NCBI GenBank assembly: GCA_004376375.1 | Contig: SOJX01000065.1 | Coordinates: forward strand, 42,833 to 106,832 | From: Planctomycetota bacterium | GTDB taxonomy: Bacteria > Planctomycetota > E44-bin39 | DNA length: 64,000 bases | Reading direction: 5' to 3' | Shown here: piece by piece, positions 58,318-64,000 of the stretch | Numbering within the stretch: the stretch's first letter is position 1 | Layout of the letters: the number at the start of each line of letters is the position of its first letter | The notes under the pieces: model-generated | Told to the model about the DNA's origin: nothing | Database searches by the model: none | Seen by the model: only the letters and a program-made list of their open reading frames with translations | Translations under genes and position numbers: made by a program

Positions 58318-61300
58318 GTGACCCTCAAGGGCGACCTGCATGAAATGAACCTCGCCGACCTCTTTCAGTCGCTGGGGATGAACCAGCAGGCGGGAACGCT
58401 CACCGTTTATTCCGAGGATAAGCGGACAAACGTCTATTTCTCCAACGAAGGAATACGCCTTCTAACTTCCGACAGGCAGAAGTATCCGCGCCTGGGCGAG
58501 ATACTCGTCAGGCGGCATATCGTTACACCCTCCCATCTGCAGGAAGCGCTCGAAAAGCAGAAGGAAAGCGGCGCGCTCCTGGGCGAGATTCTGATTTTCC
58601 AGAAAGTCGTTACTGAAGAGGATATCGAGAGCAGCGTCAGGAGTCAGATCGAGGAAATCATCTATGACGTCTTTTCATGGAAGGACGCCAAGTTCGAGTT
58701 TAAAGTGGGAGAGCCCACCGAGGAGTTTTTCGACCAGACCGCGACGGGCAGGAAAATCACTTTCAACATTCAGGGAATAATAATGGAGGCTGCCCGCCGG
58801 ATTGACGAGTGGGAACTCATCCATAAGGTCATTCCGAGCAGCTCGCACATCTTCGCCGTCGCCGTCGACAGCGCTTCCTTCGACCCCGAGCAGGCCGAAT
58901 ATCCTCAGAAGATGGTAATGGAGGTTATGGGGCTTATCGACGGGATGAAATCCGTCGAGGAGATCTGCAGGGAGTCGCCCTATTCCACTTTCGAGACCTC
59001 GAAGATTATCGCGTTTCTTATCGAGTCGGACCAGCTTCGACAGCTTACGACGGCCGAGTACATGGCCGTGGCTTTCCGCCTCCGGGAGGAGGGGCATTTC
59101 GAGGATTCGGCTTCCGTGTACCTCAACGTTATTGATAATGAGCCGCAGAACGACGCCGCCCGCGAAGCCTTGGCCGAAATCCTCAAGCACCTGGGCCGCG
59201 CCGGCGAGGCGGCCGCTGAGTTCGCCGAGCTCGGCAAAGCCGCAAACGAGGCCAAAGACGTAGACAAGGCAACGGGCTATCTTAATAAAGCGGTCGAGCT
59301 TTCGCCGAAGTGCCTGCTCGCGCACGAGCAGCTCCGGTTGATATATATCGACCGGGAGCGCTGGAAGGAGGCGGCCCGCGAGTCCCGCGATGTCGCGAGA
59401 GTTTACCGCGATTATGGAAGATTTGACGATGTGCGCCAGATCCTCGAGGCTTCAATCGAAAAATACCCGGGTGATATCGAAGCCAGACAGCTCTTGATAA
59501 ACGCCCTTGTCGAAAAAGACGACAAGTCTGACCATCAGGTTTTGATAAAGAATTACGAGGAGCTTGCCAGGGAGTTCGGCAGCCGATCCGAATTCGGGCA
59601 GGCGCAGGCTTTGTACAAGAAGATTCTGCACCTTGATTCCAGGCGGCACGATATCAGGTCGAAGCTTGATGGCCTTCAGGGCCAGCGTTCCGGTCGCCGC
59701 AGAATGGCAGGCTGGGTCAAGGTGCTGATTGTCCTTCTGATTATCGCCGTTCTCATCGGCGGCGGCCTGGCCACATGGGTCGTATTTAACGGAAAAGCGG
59801 ACAGGGAATTCGAATCTACCGTGGAGAAACTTAACAAGCGCATCGACCTCGCGATACGGGATGCCGACGAGAATGAAAAACCGGCCCTGATTCAGAGCGC
59901 GCTGGAGGAGGTCCGCGAGGAGTTTGAAAACATAAAAAAACGCCTTTGGTGGAGTAAGCTCGTGCTGTTTGAGACGCGTATCGCCGCCGAGCTCAACAAG
60001 GTCGATAAAAAGGCGCTTGAGAAGAAAAAGGAGATTGAAGATCGTTTAGGTTCGGCAAAGACCGCCACCTACAGCCTGCTCAGCGAGGCGCAGCAGCTGG
60101 AGCAGGCGGGCCGGTACGAAGAGGCCCTGGCCAAGTATCGGAAAATTGATCTCAAGTATCTGGAGGAAAGCGGCCGCCCCAGATTGAATCAGAGTATTAG
60201 GAAAATTGAGGACCACCTGAAGGCCGCGAAAGAGGCATACGAAGAAGTTGAAGAGTTTCAGAAAAAGATTAAAACGGCAAGCGATCCTGCCGAACTGAAG
60301 CGCTATGTGAGGGCGGCTTTCGAGGCGGGAAAGCGGCTGGCGCGCAAAAAGAACTCGGCGCAGTACAGGCTTCTTCGTTTCCCGCTTTATATCGAGACAA
60401 GGCCGGCGGAGGCGGAGGTGATCTTTGCCGGGAAGCGCCATCCCGAGCGAACGCCCACGGTGATTTTCTACAGCCCCGAGATGCCCCCGGTGGACGTCAG
60501 CTTGGAAATGGCTTCGTTTAAACCCCGGATTTTCAAGCTCAGGCCGAAAGTCCTGACCCGCAGGGCTGACGGCTGGCGGATAAAAGCAATTCTCGAGAAG
60601 AACCTGTCATGGAGTTTCAAGGGCGGCGCCCGGGTCGCCAGGGCGCTGGTTGCACACGGCAGGTTTGCCGCGCTGGGGGATTATGACGGCAAGCTGTATT
60701 TCGTTGATTCAGAAAACGGGGAAAAGTCCTGGCATTACAGCCCAAAGGAAGCGCTTGCGGAATTTTTTGCATCTCCCGTGATTCACAGCGGGAAAGCATA
60801 TGTCCCCGGTTCGAACAAATATTGCTATGCCCTCAATCTGACCACCCGCCGTGAGATCTGGAAGCAGCTTCTGCCCGCACCCGTAAGGCAGACGCCCGCC
60901 ATGGATGATAACGGGATTGTCTATGTCGCAACGGAAAAATCGCTTCATGCGCTCGACGCCGGGAATTCCGGGAACATTATCTGGTCAGTCGACCTGACCG
61001 TCACGGGGCGAAGAGGTGTTGTTGTGGCCGCTTCTCCCGTTGTCTTTGGTGAATACATTGTGACGGCAACCGCTGACGGGAGAATATTTGCCTTTTCGGC
61101 AAAGGACGGCGGCAAGTACTGGTCGCATACGCTGCCGGGCAGAATTGCCAATCAGCTTTTAGCTTTCCGTGATAAGATCCTGGTTCCCTGCCAGGATGGA
61201 AAGCTCTATGCGCTCAACCCGGCGGACAAAAAAGTCGCATGGATTTTCGATCTGAAAGGCATGCCGCACAAAGAGCCTGTAACGGCGCCGGTTGCCTGCG

Positions 61301-61626
61301 GCGACGATGTTATAATCGGTATGGCGGATGGACGCCTCCTGTGCCTGGACTGCACCGGAGAACCCGCTTTCAAATGGGAATACAGGTTAAAGACTCCTGC
61401 AGCCGTGCCTCCGGTTGTTGAAAGGCGCATGATTTATGTCTCATGCCGGGATGGTAGTGTGAGCGCACTCCGTTTTGCCGCAGATGCGGCAAATGCCGCG
61501 CCGACGCTTCAATGGGAATACAGTTTTCCGCCGGAGGAAGAGGTTGAGATTACAAGTTCGGTAATAGCGGGCCGCAAGCTGATCATTGCCGCGAAAAACG
61601 GCACGCTTCACGCTTTCGACAAGTAA
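58318..61626 (+). CDS. PATAN (DUF4388) transmembrane protein with TPR, PEGA-like and PQQ-propeller domains
   Basis: The 1102-residue product begins with an N-terminal PATAN/DUF4388 domain (LKGDLHEMNLADLFQSLGMNQQAGTLTVY, about 1-45) and its helical extension (about 60-190). A winged-helix-like segment follows (about 200-250), then TPR repeats (about 250-440). A single transmembrane helix (about 466-490) leads outside to a coiled-coil stretch (490-680), a PEGA-like domain (YIETRPAEAEVIF, about 690-760) and a PQQ-like beta-propeller (about 766-1100, LGDYDGKLYFVDSENGEKSW and similar blades). The layout is that of a receptor with an external propeller sensor and a cytoplasmic PATAN output. Start GTG 58318 has GGGAG 7 nt before. 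The three following genes encode roadblock and MglA-type proteins. Confidence 0.85.
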   Translation: MTLKGDLHEMNLADLFQSLGMNQQAGTLTVYSEDKRTNVYFSNEGIRLLTSDRQKYPRLGEILVRRHIVTPSHLQEALEKQKESGALLGEILIFQKVVTEEDIESSVRSQIEEIIYDVFSWKDAKFEFKVGEPTEEFFDQTATGRKITFNIQGIIMEAARRIDEWELIHKVIPSSSHIFAVAVDSASFDPEQAEYPQKMVMEVMGLIDGMKSVEEICRESPYSTFETSKIIAFLIESDQLRQLTTAEYMAVAFRLREEGHFEDSASVYLNVIDNEPQNDAAREALAEILKHLGRAGEAAAEFAELGKAANEAKDVDKATGYLNKAVELSPKCLLAHEQLRLIYIDRERWKEAARESRDVARVYRDYGRFDDVRQILEASIEKYPGDIEARQLLINALVEKDDKSDHQVLIKNYEELAREFGSRSEFGQAQALYKKILHLDSRRHDIRSKLDGLQGQRSGRRRMAGWVKVLIVLLIIAVLIGGGLATWVVFNGKADREFESTVEKLNKRIDLAIRDADENEKPALIQSALEEVREEFENIKKRLWWSKLVLFETRIAAELNKVDKKALEKKKEIEDRLGSAKTATYSLLSEAQQLEQAGRYEEALAKYRKIDLKYLEESGRPRLNQSIRKIEDHLKAAKEAYEEVEEFQKKIKTASDPAELKRYVRAAFEAGKRLARKKNSAQYRLLRFPLYIETRPAEAEVIFAGKRHPERTPTVIFYSPEMPPVDVSLEMASFKPRIFKLRPKVLTRRADGWRIKAILEKNLSWSFKGGARVARALVAHGRFAALGDYDGKLYFVDSENGEKSWHYSPKEALAEFFASPVIHSGKAYVPGSNKYCYALNLTTRREIWKQLLPAPVRQTPAMDDNGIVYVATEKSLHALDAGNSGNIIWSVDLTVTGRRGVVVAASPVVFGEYIVTATADGRIFAFSAKDGGKYWSHTLPGRIANQLLAFRDKILVPCQDGKLYALNPADKKVAWIFDLKGMPHKEPVTAPVACGDDVIIGMADGRLLCLDCTGEPAFKWEYRLKTPAAVPPVVERRMIYVSCRDGSVSALRFAADAANAAPTLQWEYSFPPEEEVEITSSVIAGRKLIIAAKNGTLHAFDK

Positions 61627-61634
61627 GCATTGGT

Positions 61635-61768
61635 CTAATGGTCCTTCGGTCATTCGGTCCCTCGGTCAAGAAACGACCGAACGACCGAAAGACCGAACGA
61701 CCGAACGACCGAACGACCGAATGACCGAATGACCGAATGACCGAATGACCGAATGACCGAATGACCGA
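61635..61768. repeat. Inverted word array (TTCGGTC / GACCGAA)
   Basis: A short left arm GGTCCTTCGGTCATTCGGTCC is followed by about thirteen GACCGAAC/GACCGAAT words. Confidence 0.92.
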
Positions 61769-61789
61769 GGTTTTTGTGTTACTATTCCC

Positions 61790-61818
61790 TTGACACGTAA
61801 ATCGGGGCGTGGTAGCAT
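61790..61818 (+). promoter_or_regulatory. Promoter of the TPR-roadblock / mglA genes
   Basis: TTGACA, 17 nt, TAGCAT, upstream of the GTG at 61859. Confidence 0.7.
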
Positions 61819-61858
61819 CAATTGTCTGTGCGTACTGTACTGCAAAAGGGAGCCTAAA

Positions 61859-62965
61859 GTGGGTTGGTTTGCGCTCTGGCGCAGGAATCGTAATCTCAAT
61901 GCCGCGATACGAAAGGCCAGGACAAGCCAGGCTCCGGCCTCAATCGCTGCCGCGATAAGGAAACTGATCTCGGGCGGCGAGTATGACAAAGCCCGGTTGA
62001 TTGCCCGCCAGGCGGTTGAGTCTTATCCGAAAAGCGCAAGCATCCAGGACGCTCTCCGCGACCTGAAGAAGGTCAGGTACGCCCAAGAGATGAAAGACCT
62101 CTCCGAGAAGATCAAGCAGAACCCGAACCCGACTCTGTATGCGCGTCTGGCTGAAATGTATTACGACCTCGGCGAAACGGATCAGACTCTCGAAGTCTGC
62201 CGCCAGTGCGTTGCAAACTTCCCGGAGTACGAGGGCGCATATACGATCATGGGCCGGCTGCGTCACGAGCGATTCCGCAAGGAAGGGCTTGCCCGCGACG
62301 GGATGAAGGCCGTCGAGAACTATGAGAAGACGATCAGGCTCAACCCGAACAGCTACAAGACGCTGCTTGAGCTGGGCGGACTGTACCTGGAAATCGGCGC
62401 AATCAGGCTTGGCGTTGAAAAACTGGAGAAGATTCAGGAGTTTGACCGCACGGACGAGCGCACGAACAAGCTTCTGGATTGGGCGCGCGGCCAGACGCCT
62501 CTGCCGGAAGAGGATCTTGAAGATCTGTTCAAGATTCAGCAGGAAAGACGGGTCCAGATACGCCTCGAGACCGCAGCTGACAGAATCGGCATGACTGCCG
62601 CGCAGGTCGAACGGAAAGTCGGTCGACTGGAAGGTATACCGGGTATTATTTCCGTCGGGCTGGTAACGCCGGCCGGTTCGCCTATCGTCTACCGGATACA
62701 CGGAGAAGGGCTTGAAGAAGCCTCGTTTCTTGAGATGCTCTCGAGCGTGTTTTCCGCCGCCCAGGAATGTTCCCAGCGCATGGACATCGGCGGTGTCGAG
62801 CGGGGCACGATTACCGGCGAATACGTACGCGTTCATTTTGTCGCGTTTGAAACGCTGGCGCTTGTTGTGCTTACCGACGTGCAGAGTTCAAAACCCGAGG
62901 AGGTTGATCTGCGGGTCGATGCCTTCATCGACGAAGAGCTCTACGCACGTGGAGGAGCCAGATAG
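61859..62965 (+). CDS. TPR protein with C-terminal roadblock/LC7 domain
   Basis: The 368-residue product has an N-terminal basic segment (WRRNRNLNAAIRKAR), TPR repeats (about 35-205, with YARLAEMYYDLGETDQTL and LLELGGLYLEIGAIRLG), a charged linker, and a roadblock/LC7-like domain (about 255-360, PGIISVGLVTPAGSPI, TGEYVRVHFVAFETLALVVLTD). Roadblock proteins bind and regulate Ras-like GTPases of the MglA type. Start GTG 61859 has GGGAG 6 nt before. Its stop overlaps the next start by one base. Confidence 0.82.
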   Translation: MGWFALWRRNRNLNAAIRKARTSQAPASIAAAIRKLISGGEYDKARLIARQAVESYPKSASIQDALRDLKKVRYAQEMKDLSEKIKQNPNPTLYARLAEMYYDLGETDQTLEVCRQCVANFPEYEGAYTIMGRLRHERFRKEGLARDGMKAVENYEKTIRLNPNSYKTLLELGGLYLEIGAIRLGVEKLEKIQEFDRTDERTNKLLDWARGQTPLPEEDLEDLFKIQQERRVQIRLETAADRIGMTAAQVERKVGRLEGIPGIISVGLVTPAGSPIVYRIHGEGLEEASFLEMLSSVFSAAQECSQRMDIGGVERGTITGEYVRVHFVAFETLALVVLTDVQSSKPEEVDLRVDAFIDEELYARGGAR

Positions 62966-63309
62966 TGCAGAAAATCCTGGCCGAACTGAACTCAACGCCC
63001 GGCATTCTCGGCTCAATCGTCGTGACGGATGACGGCATGGTCGTGGCGGCCGACCTCGGCCCGAACCTGGATCAGGACACGGTGGCGGCGCTCGCCGCGA
63101 ACATGATCCAGCGGACCAAGCGCTCGCTTCAGAACATCGGTGAGACCAGCGTAAAGCGCTACGTGTTGAGCGCGGGGTATGGAAAGCTGGTTTTTGCGGA
63201 TATCGGTATCGCGTTCCTGGTCGTTGTGACCAACCAGAACATAGACGTGAATCATCTTCTTGTCGAAATAACCTCGGCTGGCAATCGCATCGTGCACCGT
63301 CGCGCATAG
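62965..63309 (+). CDS. Roadblock/LC7-domain protein (MglB-like)
   Basis: The 114-residue single-domain roadblock protein begins LAELNSTPGILGSIVVTDDGMVVAAD, has a central helix AALAANMIQRTKRSL and the strands KRYVLSAGYGKLVFADIG and FLVVVTNQNIDV. MglB-like dimers act as GTPase-activating proteins for MglA. GTG 62965 overlaps the preceding TAG by one base, and the mglA-like gene follows after 20 nt, so all three are co-expressed. Confidence 0.88.
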   Translation: MQKILAELNSTPGILGSIVVTDDGMVVAADLGPNLDQDTVAALAANMIQRTKRSLQNIGETSVKRYVLSAGYGKLVFADIGIAFLVVVTNQNIDVNHLLVEITSAGNRIVHRRA

Positions 63310-63329
63310 TCTCGGAGGATCGACCTTCG

Positions 63330-64000
63330 ATGGTCCAGATCAACTTCGCCCTGAAAGAGGTCAACTGCAAGATCGTTTACTACGGGCCTGGTATGAGCGG
63401 AAAGACCACCAACCTGGAGGTCGTCCATCAGAAGGCTCCCGGGCATGCGAAAGGCGAGCTTACCTCGATCGCAACCGAGGGCGACCGCACGCTCTTTTTC
63501 GACTTCCTGCCTCTGGATCTGGGGCAGGTTGCCGGGATGCGCACCAAGTTCCAGCTCTACACCGTTCCCGGCCAGGTGTACTACAACGCCACCCGCAAGC
63601 TGGTGCTTCAGGGCGCCGACGGAATCATCTTCGTCGCCGACAGTCAAGTGGGCAAAGAGGCCGAGAATCTCGAAAGCCTGAAAAACCTTCAGGACAACCT
63701 GGCCGCATACCGCATGTCGCTCGATTCGATGCCGTTTATTATTCAATACAACAAGCGGGACCTGCCGAACGTCATGTCGGTTGATGAGTGCCAGGCCAAG
63801 CTCAACCCCTTCAACGCTCCGTATTTCGAAGCGTCCGCCATTACCGGCGAGGGTGTGTTCCCAACGCTCAAGAAACTCGCCAGCATGGTGCTGGAAAGCC
63901 TTAATAAAGGTCCGAAACGCAGTTCGGGAGCTGGGGCCGGGCAGCCTGCGCCACAGAGGCCGCCTCAACCTGGCCAGCCCGGAGCGCAGCCGCCTCGGCC
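63330..64000 (+). CDS. mglA: MglA-type Ras-like GTPase (runs off the window)
   Basis: The frame is open from ATG 63330 to the end of the window (at least 223 residues). Motifs: P-loop GPGMSGKT (residues 19-26), a switch region TLFFDFLPLDLG, YTVPGQVYYNATRKLVL with Gly-Gln of switch II, and YNKRDLP as the guanine-recognition N-K-x-D. This is the MglA family, which sets cell polarity in Myxococcus and has less known roles elsewhere. A Gly/Pro/Gln-rich tail follows the GTPase domain (from about 192) and continues beyond the window, unlike MglA of Myxococcus, so it may tether the GTPase or carry a further domain. GGAGG lies 11 nt before the ATG. Confidence 0.9.
   Translation, partial: MVQINFALKEVNCKIVYYGPGMSGKTTNLEVVHQKAPGHAKGELTSIATEGDRTLFFDFLPLDLGQVAGMRTKFQLYTVPGQVYYNATRKLVLQGADGIIFVADSQVGKEAENLESLKNLQDNLAAYRMSLDSMPFIIQYNKRDLPNVMSVDECQAKLNPFNAPYFEASAITGEGVFPTLKKLASMVLESLNKGPKRSSGAGAGQPAPQRPPQPGQPGAQPPR

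Overview
The window is a gene-dense, fairly high-GC bacterial chromosome segment carrying only housekeeping and cell-surface genes. No phage, plasmid, insertion sequence or CRISPR was seen. Many lipoproteins, outer-membrane-like proteins and surface-polysaccharide genes point to a Gram-negative (diderm) organism. The Trx7/PDZ (seleno)protein, the interspersed palindromes and the PATAN/MglA cluster recall Planctomycetota and neighbouring uncultivated lineages. That placement is an inference with low confidence. The recurrent promoter is a sigma70-type TTGACA-N17-TATAAT. In several genes the -10 box lies only 6-9 nt before the start codon.

Layout. 1-5 kb: the 3' end of an aldehyde ferredoxin oxidoreductase gene, lipoproteins, a short remnant of a second AOR gene, ankyrin/membrane proteins and a CAP-domain protein. 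5-9.4 kb: a flavin reductase, a thioredoxin/PDZ protein interrupted by two in-frame TGA codons exactly at its CxxC positions (probable U-x-x-U selenoprotein), and a 14-repeat LVIVD lipoprotein. 9.5-14 kb: a sigma54 activator, a second CAP lipoprotein and tRNA-Cys. 14.2-19.4 kb: a birA, methylmalonyl-CoA mutase (split subunits), epimerase and carboxyltransferase operon for propionate/methylmalonyl-CoA metabolism. 19.5-34.2 kb: surface glycan genes (WecA-like transferase, GT2s, GT-C, B12-radical SAM, and a dehydrogenase/acetyltransferase/aminotransferase set like the Wbp/Wlb diacetamido-uronate pathway, plus asnB), with an alkaline phosphatase and an ankyrin protein. 34.4-49.8 kb: mixed genes including queA, a HEAT-repeat protein, glycogen phosphorylase, a site-2 protease and a TolB-like propeller. 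49.8-58.1 kb: fabF, acpP, fabD, fabH, plsX, rpmF, alaS and thpR, with no fabG. 58.3-64 kb: a PATAN (DUF4388) transmembrane protein with a PQQ-like propeller, a TPR-roadblock protein, a roadblock protein and an MglA-type GTPase that runs off the end, which look like one signalling or polarity module.

The most unusual layer is intergenic. About seventeen loci carry arrays of a short degenerate word (for example GGATGAAGT, AGGTTTT, ACAAGGG, GACCGAAT). The word differs from locus to locus, and an array is often followed by its reverse complement so that the RNA would fold into a long hairpin. One such pair of arms encloses a gene for a 23S-rRNA-intervening-sequence-type four-helix-bundle protein. 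A second family consists of palindromes with constant outer arms (TGTAGGGGC/GCCCCTACA) and interchangeable cores, one of which forms the C-terminus of thpR.
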